A stretch of DNA of 45,057 nt from Candidatus Endomicrobium neocapritermitis (GTDB taxonomy: Bacteria > Elusimicrobiota > Endomicrobiia > Endomicrobiales > Endomicrobiaceae). Below are positions 8,416 to 16,089 of this stretch, in pieces. Below the pieces are notes generated by a model. It did not search any database, had not been told where the DNA came from, and was given only the letters and a program-made list of their open reading frames with translations. The first letter of the stretch is position 1. Each line of letters begins with the position of its first letter. The translations under genes were made by a program, and so were the position numbers. The stretch lies in the NCBI GenBank assembly GCA_009778325.1, contig WRJZ01000030.1:1-45057 (forward strand), read 5' to 3'.

Positions 8416-8721
8416 TTGTTTTTAATACATAACGGCAAGTAACAATGAAAAATTAAAATGACCAGAAATTTTGTATTCAATGTTCCATTGACAGTTTTTT
8501 TTCTTCTCCCCTTGCGGGTGAGTGTGCGACGAATAAGCACGAGCCACGAATGGGCGCGAGATATGAGCGCACCGGAATCTAAAAACTGAAGCGAATAGAG
8601 GATTGATGGGTTGCCGTTGTCGTTGCCCAGCTTCTAAGCGTCTAAAATAGATGATGAGATGTTGTCGTTGCCGAGCCGCTGAGCTTCCGAGCTCTCCGAG
8701 CTTCTATAAAGGGGAACTGCT
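8416..8721. repeat. Intergenic element with AACGGCAA/TTGCCGTT ends, then AAGCTT-type repeat
   Basis: This 306-nt gap has no gene. AACGGCAA (8431-8438) and TTGCCGTT (8611-8618) are exact inverted ends of a 188-nt block that contains TTCTCCCCTTGCGGG (about 8501-8516), a word also found in reverse complement inside the element at 11653-11797. After it comes an inverted-repeat stretch with AGCTTCCGAGCTCTCCGAGCTTC, ending in TATAAAGGGG, the ribosome site of the ankyrin gene. Confidence 0.55.
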
Positions 8722-10062
8722 ATGTTAAAGAAAAGCATTATTTTATTTTTTATTTTTGCAATTTCTATCGGCTATTTATTTTCTAAAAGTTTTGCCGGAG
8801 AAACGGATACAAAAGGTTTTTTTGATGCCGTACAGAAAGGAGATGTGCAGACGGTAAAATCTTATATTGAAAGCGGAGCAGACATAAATCTCTGTAGAAA
8901 TGGTGATACTGCATTAATGATAGCCTCGAGAAGTGGGCATAGGGAAATAGTTGAGATTCTGCTGAAATCCGGAGCAGATCCAAATGTTATAACCACAGTT
9001 GGCGGAGGTTATGATAGCGGTACAGCTTTAATGTATGCATCTGGAGGTGGGCATAAGGAAATAGTTGAGATTCTGCTGAAATCCGGAGCAGACATAAATC
9101 TTGTAGGCAAATACGGGACATCCGCATTAACAGCAGCCTCGGGAAGTGGACATAAGGAAATAGTTGAACTTTTGCTGGAATCCGGAGCAGACATAAATTT
9201 TAAATCCGGAAAAAACATAAATTCTAATAGCTACTCCGGTACCGCATTAGTAGCAGCCTCGGGAAGCGGGCATAAGGAAATAGTTGAACTTTTGCTTAAA
9301 TCCGGAGCAGACATAAATTCTAATAGCTACCCCGGTACCGCATTAATACAAGCCTCGGAAAACGGGCATAAGGAAATAGTCGAGCTTTTGCTGAAATCCG
9401 GAGCAAATCCGAATATACTTAGAGTAAATGCGTCGGATGATACCGCTTTAACGTTAGCTTCTAGCAACGGGAATAAGGAAATAGTTGAACTGTTGCTTAA
9501 ATTCGGAGCCGACCCAAATGTTATAGCCGGATCTAACGAAGAGTTTTTTGGTGATACAGCTTTAGGTTTTGCTTCTAGAAACGGGAATAAGGAAATAGTT
9601 GAACTGCTGCTAAAATCCGGAGCCGATCCGAATAAATGCTGGGAAGATGATCCAGAAAGTGGTCAAGAGGATGGAAATAACTACGATTATACGGGCGGGG
9701 GCGGTTTGCTTTCCAAAAGTTTTGCCGAACAAACGTCAAAAGGTTTTTTTGAAGCCGTAGAGAAAGGAGATGTGCAGACGGTAAAATCTTATATTGAAAG
9801 CGGGATGGATATAAATATAATAGACTACTATATAATGGACTACTATACGGCTTTAACGCTAGCTTCGGAAAAAGGGCATAAGGAAATAGTAGAGCTTCTG
9901 CTTAAATCTGGAGCAGACCCAAACATTATAAGCAATTACGACGGCGGTAAGACTGCATTAGCATTAGCCTCTGAAAGTGGGAATAAGGAAATAGTTGAGT
10001 TGCTGCTGAAATCCGGAGCAGACCCAAACATTATAAAACGATACGGGGTTATACTGCATTAG
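8722..10062 (+). CDS. Secreted ankyrin-repeat protein, N-terminal part of a frameshifted gene
   Basis: Residues 1-25 (MLKKSIILFFIFAISIGYLF...) form a signal peptide, so the product is probably periplasmic or exported. From about residue 30 on, ankyrin repeats follow with the consensus GHKEIVELLLKSGADPN and TALxxAS; many repeats are almost identical at DNA level. About residues 325-370 repeat the start of the mature protein (LSKSFAEQTSKGFFEAVEKGDVQTVKSYIESG versus the N-terminal version), so two ankyrin units were fused by duplication. The frame ends at a TAG (10060-10062) in the middle of a repeat; the next frame continues the same ankyrin pattern from 10047 to 10397. One extra G in GGGG (10045-10048) would restore a protein of about 558 residues. 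Ankyrin domains bind proteins; the target here is unknown. A GGGG ribosome site precedes the ATG. Confidence 0.8.
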   Translation: MLKKSIILFFIFAISIGYLFSKSFAGETDTKGFFDAVQKGDVQTVKSYIESGADINLCRNGDTALMIASRSGHREIVEILLKSGADPNVITTVGGGYDSGTALMYASGGGHKEIVEILLKSGADINLVGKYGTSALTAASGSGHKEIVELLLESGADINFKSGKNINSNSYSGTALVAASGSGHKEIVELLLKSGADINSNSYPGTALIQASENGHKEIVELLLKSGANPNILRVNASDDTALTLASSNGNKEIVELLLKFGADPNVIAGSNEEFFGDTALGFASRNGNKEIVELLLKSGADPNKCWEDDPESGQEDGNNYDYTGGGGLLSKSFAEQTSKGFFEAVEKGDVQTVKSYIESGMDINIIDYYIMDYYTALTLASEKGHKEIVELLLKSGADPNIISNYDGGKTALALASESGNKEIVELLLKSGADPNIIKRYGVILH

Positions 10063-10103
10063 CAGCAGCCTCTGGAAGAGGGCATAAGGAAATAGTTGAG
10101 CTT

Positions 10104-10397
10104 TTGCTGAAATCCGGAGCAGACATAAATCTTAAAAACCAATCCGGTAATACTGCATTAGCAACAGCCTCTGGAAGTGGGAATAAGGAAATAGTTGAAC
10201 TGTTGCTTAAATCCAGAGCAAATCCGAATATAAAAAATGGTCAGGGCGATACCACTTTAACATTAGCTTTGCAAAACGGATATGAGGAAATAGTGGAAAT
10301 ACTTTTAAAGTCCGGCGCTGACCCAAACATTATAAGCGAAAAAGGCCGCGACAAACGCATGAAAAAGAAAGTAAAGATAAGGGAAGAAGGCTGCTAG
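10104..10397 (+). CDS. Ankyrin-repeat C-terminal part, out of frame with the upstream gene
   Basis: The frame is open from 10047 and encodes uninterrupted ankyrin repeats (YTALAAASGRGHKEIVELL then further units), so this is the detached C-terminal part of the gene starting at 8722 rather than an independent gene. The ATG at 10104 is merely the first in-frame one (MLKSGADIN) and falls inside a repeat, with no ribosome site. Near the end, a dispersed repeat word, CGCGACAAACGCATGAAAAA (10347-10366), is read as the basic tail RDKRMKKK, so the C-terminus appears to have been replaced or extended by mobile-repeat sequence. It is either a pseudogene fragment, a phase-off state or a sequencing error. 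Confidence 0.6.
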   Translation: MLKSGADINLKNQSGNTALATASGSGNKEIVELLLKSRANPNIKNGQGDTTLTLALQNGYEEIVEILLKSGADPNIISEKGRDKRMKKKVKIREEGC

Positions 10398-10416
10398 ACT
10401 GCACCCTTGACACAGG

Positions 10417-10535
10417 AACGGCAGAAGTTGGGAAGTTTAGAAGCTGAGAAGTTGAGCAACGGTAAGGACTTTAACGACAAAGCTCCTCTCAGCTTCTAAG
10501 CTTTTCAAACTTCCAAGCTTCCAAGCTTCTTTGTC
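10417..10535. repeat. AAGCTT-type inverted repeat element
   Basis: Starts with AACGGCAGAAG (10417-10427) 20 nt after the ankyrin frame ends. The left arm contains GAAGTTTAGAAGCTGAGAAG and the right arm CTCAGCTTCTAAGC, CTTCCAAGCTTCC and AAGCTTC. A middle part AACGGTAAGGACTTTAACGAC recurs almost unchanged at 11878-11900. Confidence 0.6.
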
Positions 10536-10571
10536 AACATTCCCTTGACCATAATTTGCCGTGCTGTCTAT

Positions 10572-10601
10572 TTGACTTTTAATATACAATTTGTGTACAA
10601 T
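10572..10601 (+). promoter_or_regulatory. Candidate promoter and operator of the MNT-HEPN pair
   Basis: TTGACT (10572-10577) and TACAAT (10596-10601) are separated by 18 nt. Overlapping them is an imperfect inverted and direct repeat built from ACAATTT and AAATTGT (about 10586-10616), a plausible site for autoregulation by the winged-helix domain of the next gene. Confidence 0.5.
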
Positions 10602-10636
10602 GGTGCATAAATTGTGTTCTAAATGAGAGTGAAAAT

Positions 10637-11227
10637 ATGTTAGAAATTTTATTTTCTTCAAAAACAAGAGTTGGTTTATTGCGTTTGCTTTTGCTCCATA
10701 GTGATGAAAAATTCTACCAACAGCAGATAGCGCGACTTATATCTCAGCCTGTTACGGCAGTAAAAAGGGAACTAAAAAAGCTGGATTCAATCGGCGTGCT
10801 GAACAAATCCGCGGATTCAAAAAGCACATATTACTCTATAAATAAAAACTGGGCCGTATATAAACAGATGAGAGATATTTTTCTGAAATTTCCTGATATT
10901 CAAGACGCAATAAAAGGCGCGCTGAAAGATAATACCGCCGCGGTGGAGTTTGCTTTTATTTACGGCTCTTATGCGGCAGGAAAGGAAAATAAAGACAGCG
11001 ATTTGGATATTTTCGTGATAGGAAACATAAGCGCAAAAGATTTATCCGCGGCTTTCAGTTTTCTTAAAGACGGGTATTTCAAAGAAGTAAACTATATGCT
11101 TATGACGAAAAGTGAATTTACGCAAAAGCTTGAAACGTCTAACCATTTTGTGACGGAACTTATGAAGACTAAAAAGATTTTTTTAACGGGGAATGAAAAT
11201 GACTTTAGCAAAACTTTTGGCGGCTAA
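10637..11227 (+). CDS. Winged-helix plus nucleotidyltransferase (MNT) antitoxin
   Basis: A 196-residue protein with two parts. Residues 1-75 look like a winged helix of the ArsR type (helix-turn-helix QQQIARLISQPVTAVKRELKKL). Residues 100-190 form a minimal nucleotidyltransferase: G110-S111 and D120-S-D122-L-D124 make the GSx(n)DxD metal-binding motif. In known MNT-HEPN systems the MNT protein adds AMP to a tyrosine of the HEPN toxin and so silences it; the fused DNA-binding domain suggests autoregulation. The coding end overlaps the HEPN gene by 35 nt, which couples the two. The ribosome site is weak (GAGAG). Confidence 0.8.
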   Translation: MLEILFSSKTRVGLLRLLLLHSDEKFYQQQIARLISQPVTAVKRELKKLDSIGVLNKSADSKSTYYSINKNWAVYKQMRDIFLKFPDIQDAIKGALKDNTAAVEFAFIYGSYAAGKENKDSDLDIFVIGNISAKDLSAAFSFLKDGYFKEVNYMLMTKSEFTQKLETSNHFVTELMKTKKIFLTGNENDFSKTFGG

Positions 11228-11651
11228 CCGTTTAAAGAAACACAAAACGTCCGCAGACGAAATTTCAAATTTGCTTAAAGTTGCCGAGCGTGATATAAAA
11301 GACGCAAAGATTGAAGCTCTTTCCGATGACAGAAGGTATGCGACGGCTTATAATGCCGTTCTGCAGGCAGGCAAAATAGCGCTTTTGTGCAGCGGTTATG
11401 ACACAAAAGGCGCAGGCCATCACGCTGCAGTTTTTGACGCGATAACGGACATACTCGGGAAAAAGTACGAAAAAACGGCAATATATTTTGATTCCTGCAG
11501 AGCAAAAAGAAATGAAGTTGACTATACCGGCGTTTTTAACGTTTCGTCCACCGAAGTCGCAGAGCTAATAAAAGAAGCCGAAACCTTTAAAGCCGAAGTA
11601 AAAAAATGGATTGAGGACAATTATCCTCAATATGTAAGCGTCAATTGGTGA
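11193..11651 (+). CDS. HEPN-domain toxin of an MNT-HEPN toxin-antitoxin pair
   Basis: An all-helical 152-residue protein (150 if the ATG at 11199 is used; the GGGG before 11193 fits either). The HEPN signature sits near the C-terminus as R103-A-K-R106-N107-E-V-D-Y111. Most HEPN ribonucleases carry RxxxxxH; here a tyrosine takes the position of the histidine, as in the HEPN partners of fused HTH-MNT proteins. The sequence also has a YxxAYNAVLQAGKIALLCSGY helix pair typical of these HEPN folds. Overlap with the upstream MNT gene supports one functional unit. The active mechanism, RNA cleavage or otherwise, cannot be decided from sequence because of the histidine change. Confidence 0.75.
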   Translation: MKMTLAKLLAANRLKKHKTSADEISNLLKVAERDIKDAKIEALSDDRRYATAYNAVLQAGKIALLCSGYDTKGAGHHAAVFDAITDILGKKYEKTAIYFDSCRAKRNEVDYTGVFNVSSTEVAELIKEAETFKAEVKKWIEDNYPQYVSVNW

Positions 11652-11652
11652 G

Positions 11653-11797
11653 GCATGTTGTACACGACAAACGCATGAAAAAAAATTACAGACGAGGCAA
11701 CCCCTCATCCTAACCTTCTCCCGCAAGGGGAGAAGGAAACAAACACGACGACAAAATATATCATTTCAGTTTTCATGCGTTTGCCGTGCATGTTGTA
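11653..11797. mobile_element. MITE-like element with inverted ends and 10-bp flanking direct repeats
   Basis: Inverted ends CACGACAAACGCATGAAAA (11663-11681) and TTTTCATGCGTTTGCCGTG (11770-11788) match except one base. They are flanked by direct repeats GCATGTTGTA at 11653-11662 and 11788-11797. The interior carries CCCTCATCCTAACCTTCTCC and CGCAAGGGGAGAAGG, a hairpin-forming word seen in dispersed repeats of other bacteria. The element has no open reading frame and sits just after the HEPN stop codon. Single ends occur at 10347-10365 and, inverted, at 31874-31894. Confidence 0.6.
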
Positions 11798-11844
11798 TTA
11801 TAAAATCGGCAAGAATAAGAAGTGGTCAATTCCTCCGTACCCGG

Positions 11845-11935
11845 AACGGCAGAAGATAGGATGATAGGAAGTTGAGCAACGGCAAGGACTTTAACGGCCA
11901 AAGCTCCTCTCCGCTTCCCAGCTTCTTTATTTTGG
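11845..11935. repeat. AAGCTT-type repeat before uvrA
   Basis: Starts AACGGCAGAAG like the copies at 7194 and 10417, then AACGGCAAGGACTTTAACGG and AAAGCTCCTCTCCGCTTCCC. It covers the region through which the uvrA frame is accidentally open, which is a reason to reject the upstream ATG at 11872. Confidence 0.55.
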
Positions 11936-11943
11936 AGTTTAAT

Positions 11944-14769
11944 GTGGACATCATAAAAATACGCGGCGCCAGACAGCATAATTTAAAAAATATTGATTTG
12001 GATATACCCAGAAATAAGCTCGTTGTCATTACCGGGCTTTCGGGTTCGGGTAAGTCTTCGCTTGCTTTTGACACGATTTATGCCGAAGGGCAAAGACGTT
12101 ATGTGGAATCATTGTCAGCTTATGCCAGGCAGTTTTTGGAGCTTATGGAAAAGCCTGATGTAGACATAATTGAAGGGCTTTCGCCGGCAATTTCAATTGA
12201 ACAAAGAAATCCTTCCCACAATCCGCGTTCTACCGTAGGAACCGTAACGGAAATATACGATTACCTCAGGCTTTTGTTCGCCCGCGTCGGAGCTCCGCGC
12301 TGTTTCAAATGCGGAAAAATAATAAAGCCGCAGTCTTCGCAGCAGATAATAGACGAAATAATGAAAGTGCCGCACGGGAGTATGGCGCATATTCTTTCTC
12401 CTTTGGTAAAGGGAAGAACCGGCACTTATGAAGAGCTTTTCGCAAGGCTTGCCAAAGGCGGTTACACAAGAGTGCGCGTTGACGGAAAAGTCTATACGCT
12501 TGATGAAAAAATAGCTTTGGACAGATATAAAAAACATACAATAGAGATAGTTATAGACAGAATAAAAATCAGCGGCGATGCGCGCTTGAGAGTCGCGGAT
12601 TCCGTTGAAACGGCATTAAAAGAATCCAAGGGTACTGTCGGAGTTTCGGTTTTGAATCAAAGCGGAAAGGTTGAAAGTGAAACGGTATTCAGCGAGCATC
12701 ACGCCTGTACTGCATGCGGAATAAGCTTTCCTGAAATAGAGCCAAGGCTTTTTTCTTTTAACACGCCTTACGGCGCGTGCCCGGAATGCGGCGGCCTCGG
12801 AAATAAAATTGAAATAGACGAAAACCTCATAGTCCCGGATAAAACGCGTTCGCTTCAGCAGGGAGCTGTAGTCGCCTGGTCGGAGCCTGTTACAACGAGA
12901 ACAAACAGATGGAAAAATTCATGGGGCGGATATTATTGGGATCTTTTAAGTTCGGTGGCAAAAGCCAATAAAATTCCGCTGAATAAGCCGTGGAAAGACC
13001 TTACCAGAGAGCAGCAGGAAATAATACTTTACGGCTATGACGGCGAATTTGAAGGCGTTATCGGAAATATGCAGCGCCGTTATAATGAAACGGAATCCGA
13101 CTTCGTAAGGGAAGAAATTTTTAATAAATATATGGGCAAAAAAATATGCCCTTCATGCAAAGGCAAAAGGCTTAAGAAGGAAGCTTTATCGGTTTATGTT
13201 GAAAATAAAACTATCGCGGATATTTCAGGAATGTCCGTTGAAAAAGCTTTGGATTTTTTTAACAAAATAAAATTCAGCAAAAAAGACGAGATGATAAGCA
13301 AAGCCGTATTAAAAGAGATAAAGGCAAGAATTTTATTTTTAAACAATGTCGGCTTGGGATATCTTAATCTTGACAGAGAAAGCGCGACGCTTTCCGGAGG
13401 CGAAGCCCAGAGGATTCATCTTGCGACGCAGATAGGTTCGGGCCTTACGGGAGTTTTATATGTGCTTGACGAGCCGTCCATAGGGCTGCATCAGAGAGAT
13501 AATAACAAACTTCTTGAAACTCTTTTAAAACTTCGCGATTTGGGAAACACGCTTATTGTTGTCGAGCATGACGAAGATACGATGAGAAAGGCCGACCATA
13601 TAATAGATTTGGGGCCCGGAGCCGGAGTCCACGGAGGACATATTGTCGCCGAAGGCGATGTGAATGCTATTATTAAATCGCCTAAATCTCTCACGGGGCA
13701 ATATTTAAAAGGAGATTTGCAGATACCGCTTCCTAAAAAAAGAAAACAGCCTATAGATAATAAGTGGTTAGTTGTTGAAGGAGCGGAGCAGTTTAATCTG
13801 AAAAAAGTCAGCGTTCATATTCCGCTCGGGCTTTTTGTGTGCATTACGGGCGTTTCCGGAAGCGGAAAATCAACGTTGGTTCATGAAATTATTTATAAAA
13901 ATCTTGCGCATAATCTTTACGGAGCTAAAGACAAACCCGGTAAGTTTGCCGATATGCACGGGCTTGAAAATATAGATAAAGTCGTTATAGTCGACCAATC
14001 GCCTATAGGAAGAACGCCGCGTTCAAATCCCGTGACATACACGGGCGCTTTTTCGATAATAAGAGATATTTTCGCGCAGCTGCCCGAGGCTAAAGCAAGA
14101 GGTTACCAGCCGGGAAGATTTTCTTTCAACGTTAAAGGCGGAAGATGCGAAAACTGCCAGGGCGACGGAACTTTGAAAATAGAAATGCAGTTTTTGCCGG
14201 ATATTTATGTTAAATGCGAAGTTTGCGACGGACGGAGATTTAACGAAGAAACTTTGCAGATAAGATATAAAGGCAAAAATATAGACGAAGTTTTAAATAT
14301 GACCGTTGAAGAAAGCGCGCAATTTTTTGAAAATATTCCGTCATTGAAAAGAGTTTTATCGACTTTGGACGATGTCGGTCTGGGATACATAAGAATAGGC
14401 CAGCCCGCGACCACTCTTTCCGGAGGGGAAGCCCAGAGGGTAAAGCTTGCCGCGGAGCTTTCAAAAAGAGCGACAGGAAGGACAATTTATATTCTTGACG
14501 AGCCTACAACCGGCCTTCACTTTGCCGACGTAGGCAAACTTATGGAAGTTTTAAAGAGGCTTTCTTATGCCGGAAATACGGTTTTGGTCATAGAGCATAA
14601 TTTAGACGTAATTAAAACAGCCGACTGGATAGTGGATTTAGGGCCTGAAGGCGGCGAAAGAGGCGGAAAAGTTATAGCTGAAGGCACGCCTGAAGAAATA
14701 ATGAAGAATTCCGGTTCGTTTACGGGGCATTATTTAAAAGAGCACTTAGAGTGTGTTAACACACTCTAG
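11944..14769 (+). CDS. uvrA: Excinuclease ABC subunit A
   Basis: DNA damage recognition ATPase of nucleotide excision repair, acting with UvrB and UvrC. I choose the GTG at 11944 ([14 protein letters not shown]), 6 nt after GGAG (11934-11937): this gives 941 residues, the family norm, whereas the ATG at 11872 adds 24 residues encoded by repeat DNA. Seen motifs: Walker [10 protein letters not shown] (31-39), first zinc module CTAC...CPEC, signature LSGGEAQR in both ATPase halves, Walker [11 protein letters not shown] and [10 protein letters not shown], second Walker [10 protein letters not shown], and second zinc module CENC...CEVC. It stands alone with repeat DNA before it and the pal promoter after it. 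The last codons (VNTL-stop) lie in a perfect palindrome. Confidence 0.96.
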   Translation: MDIIKIRGARQHNLKNIDLDIPRNKLVVITGLSGSGKSSLAFDTIYAEGQRRYVESLSAYARQFLELMEKPDVDIIEGLSPAISIEQRNPSHNPRSTVGTVTEIYDYLRLLFARVGAPRCFKCGKIIKPQSSQQIIDEIMKVPHGSMAHILSPLVKGRTGTYEELFARLAKGGYTRVRVDGKVYTLDEKIALDRYKKHTIEIVIDRIKISGDARLRVADSVETALKESKGTVGVSVLNQSGKVESETVFSEHHACTACGISFPEIEPRLFSFNTPYGACPECGGLGNKIEIDENLIVPDKTRSLQQGAVVAWSEPVTTRTNRWKNSWGGYYWDLLSSVAKANKIPLNKPWKDLTREQQEIILYGYDGEFEGVIGNMQRRYNETESDFVREEIFNKYMGKKICPSCKGKRLKKEALSVYVENKTIADISGMSVEKALDFFNKIKFSKKDEMISKAVLKEIKARILFLNNVGLGYLNLDRESATLSGGEAQRIHLATQIGSGLTGVLYVLDEPSIGLHQRDNNKLLETLLKLRDLGNTLIVVEHDEDTMRKADHIIDLGPGAGVHGGHIVAEGDVNAIIKSPKSLTGQYLKGDLQIPLPKKRKQPIDNKWLVVEGAEQFNLKKVSVHIPLGLFVCITGVSGSGKSTLVHEIIYKNLAHNLYGAKDKPGKFADMHGLENIDKVVIVDQSPIGRTPRSNPVTYTGAFSIIRDIFAQLPEAKARGYQPGRFSFNVKGGRCENCQGDGTLKIEMQFLPDIYVKCEVCDGRRFNEETLQIRYKGKNIDEVLNMTVEESAQFFENIPSLKRVLSTLDDVGLGYIRIGQPATTLSGGEAQRVKLAAELSKRATGRTIYILDEPTTGLHFADVGKLMEVLKRLSYAGNTVLVIEHNLDVIKTADWIVDLGPEGGERGGKVIAEGTPEEIMKNSGSFTGHYLKEHLECVNTL
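14747..14768. repeat. Perfect 22-bp palindrome over the uvrA stop
   Basis: TAGAGTGTGTT (14747-14757) is followed directly by its exact reverse complement. It covers the last six codons and most of the stop codon of uvrA. There is no T-run after it, so it is a poor terminator; a protein-binding site or cruciform is possible. Confidence 0.6.
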
Positions 14770-14815
14770 AGGCAAAAAAACTGATCAAAAGGATATATTT
14801 GGGCGAATTTTTCTG

Positions 14816-14844
14816 TTGACAGTTTGTCTGATAAATATTAAAAT
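14816..14844 (+). promoter_or_regulatory. Promoter of the pal-tol operon
   Basis: TTGACA (14816-14821), an exact 17-nt spacer and TAAAAT (14839-14844) make a near-consensus promoter 52 nt before the pal start codon. Confidence 0.8.
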
Positions 14845-14896
14845 ATCCAAGATTAGATTCCAAAGGAATAACAAAAAACAGTTTGGGGGTATTAAC

Positions 14897-15400
14897 ATGA
14901 AGAAAGTTTTGGCTTTATTGCTGCTTGGAGTTTGTGTGTTTGCGGTTGGATGTAAGAAAAAAGGCATTAACGACGGCTTAAGATCCGGCGCCGGCACTAC
15001 TACATCTCAAGCGCATGATTTTGGCGATGAGCCCTCATTAAGAGGCGATTTTGACAAAGATACTAACTTAAAAACAGTATTTTTCGAATTTGACAGAAGC
15101 GATTTGGGGCAGGATGCTTTAAGTATATTAAAAGAAAACGCGGCTTATATTATAAATAATCCTAAAGTTAAAGTTGTTGTAGAAGGCCATACGGATGAAA
15201 GAGGAACTATTGAATATAACTTGGCCTTAGGACAGCGCAGGGCCGTAAAGGTCAAAGAATATTACACGCAGCTCGGCATAGCGGCAAACAGAATCGCGAC
15301 TATTTCTTACGGCGAAGAAAAACCTGTTGATCCGAGAAGCAATGAAGCCGCATGGGCAAAAAACAGAAGAGCTGAAACAAAGGTTCTGGCTCAGAATTAA
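14897..15400 (+). CDS. pal: Peptidoglycan-associated lipoprotein Pal (OmpA-like)
   Basis: Outer-membrane lipoprotein that holds peptidoglycan and interacts with TolB. The ATG at 14897, 7 nt after GGGGG, gives 167 residues; the longer open frame from 14753 would run through the promoter and hide the signal peptide. Residues 1-18 are a lipoprotein signal (MKKVLALLLLGVCVFAVGC, lipobox AVGC, lipidated C19). The OmpA-like domain covers about 55-167, with VFFEFDRSDL, VVVEGHTDERGTIEYNLALG and RRAVKVKEYY, which hold the residues that bind diaminopimelate. It opens a six-gene Tol-Pal run. Confidence 0.93.
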   Translation: MKKVLALLLLGVCVFAVGCKKKGINDGLRSGAGTTTSQAHDFGDEPSLRGDFDKDTNLKTVFFEFDRSDLGQDALSILKENAAYIINNPKVKVVVEGHTDERGTIEYNLALGQRRAVKVKEYYTQLGIAANRIATISYGEEKPVDPRSNEAAWAKNRRAETKVLAQN

Positions 15401-15402
15401 TA

Positions 15403-16089
15403 ATGAGGTATTTAAGCTTATTTTTTATATTTTTGGCGTTTGCCGTTTCAGGATGCGTGCCGGGAAGCAATCAGGAGATTACAGATTTGAAAGGCGAAGT
15501 GGCGCAAATGCAGATTCAGTTTAGAGAGCTTCAGCGTAATCACGCGGATTTATACGCGAAAGCCGATACTGAATTTGTAACTTTAGACGTGTTGGCCGCG
15601 TCCATTCAGGATTTGCAGAGAAAAGTTTCCGCGCTTACGCAAAAAATTCAGGATTTGGAAGTAATAGCGGGAAAGAAAAACAGGGAGTCAGGAGACTCTG
15701 TTTTGCCTTCCGATATATTTCAGAACGCTTACAGTGATTATTCTATGGGAAAGTACGAGCTCGCGTATAAAGGGTTTCAGGCTTTTGTAGAGAAATTTCC
15801 AAACGCAGAGCTGGCTCCGCAGGCGATTTATTATATGGGAGAATCTCTTTATTCAAGAAGCAAATGGCAGGAAGCTATTGACGAGTATCAGAAAGTCGAG
15901 CAGAAATACCCGAGATCGGAACACGTTGCAGCGGCGAGATTAAAAATAGCTCTTTCTTATGAACTTTTAGGTAAAAAAAGTCAGGCTATGAATGTTTTCG
16001 GCTCTATAGTAAAAGATTTTCCTCAGAGTTCGGAAGCTTTAACGGCTAAAGAAAAAATCAGAATATACAATAATGCTCAGAAAAAATGA
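15403..16089 (+). CDS. cpoB: CpoB/YbgF-like coiled-coil and TPR lipoprotein
   Basis: Partner of the Tol-Pal system that coordinates peptidoglycan synthesis with outer-membrane constriction in E. coli. The 228 residues begin with a signal peptide and lipobox VSGC (lipidated C18), so unlike the E. coli soluble protein this one appears anchored by lipid. Residues 24-90 form a coiled coil (EITDLKGEVAQMQIQFRELQ, IQDLQRKVSALTQKIQDLE), and about 107-228 hold three TPR-like units (YSMGKYELAYKGFQAFVEKFP, YSRSKWQEAIDEYQKVEQKYP, YELLGKKSQAMNVFGSIVKDFP). It starts 2 nt after the pal stop and its 3' end overlaps the next gene by 17 nt. Confidence 0.87.
   Translation: MRYLSLFFIFLAFAVSGCVPGSNQEITDLKGEVAQMQIQFRELQRNHADLYAKADTEFVTLDVLAASIQDLQRKVSALTQKIQDLEVIAGKKNRESGDSVLPSDIFQNAYSDYSMGKYELAYKGFQAFVEKFPNAELAPQAIYYMGESLYSRSKWQEAIDEYQKVEQKYPRSEHVAAARLKIALSYELLGKKSQAMNVFGSIVKDFPQSSEALTAKEKIRIYNNAQKK

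Noticed and set aside
10104-10397. Independent second ankyrin gene
   Set aside because: The frame is open upstream to 10047 and continues the ankyrin pattern of the first frame; the ATG is internal to a repeat.
11872-11943. Upstream ATG start for uvrA
   Set aside because: The extra 24 residues are encoded by a repeat element, while GTG at 11944 has a good ribosome site and matches the family N-terminus.
14747-14768. Terminator after uvrA
   Set aside because: The palindrome has no loop spacer and no T-run.
14753-14896. Longer N-terminus for pal
   Set aside because: It would span the promoter and bury the lipoprotein signal peptide that starts at 14897.
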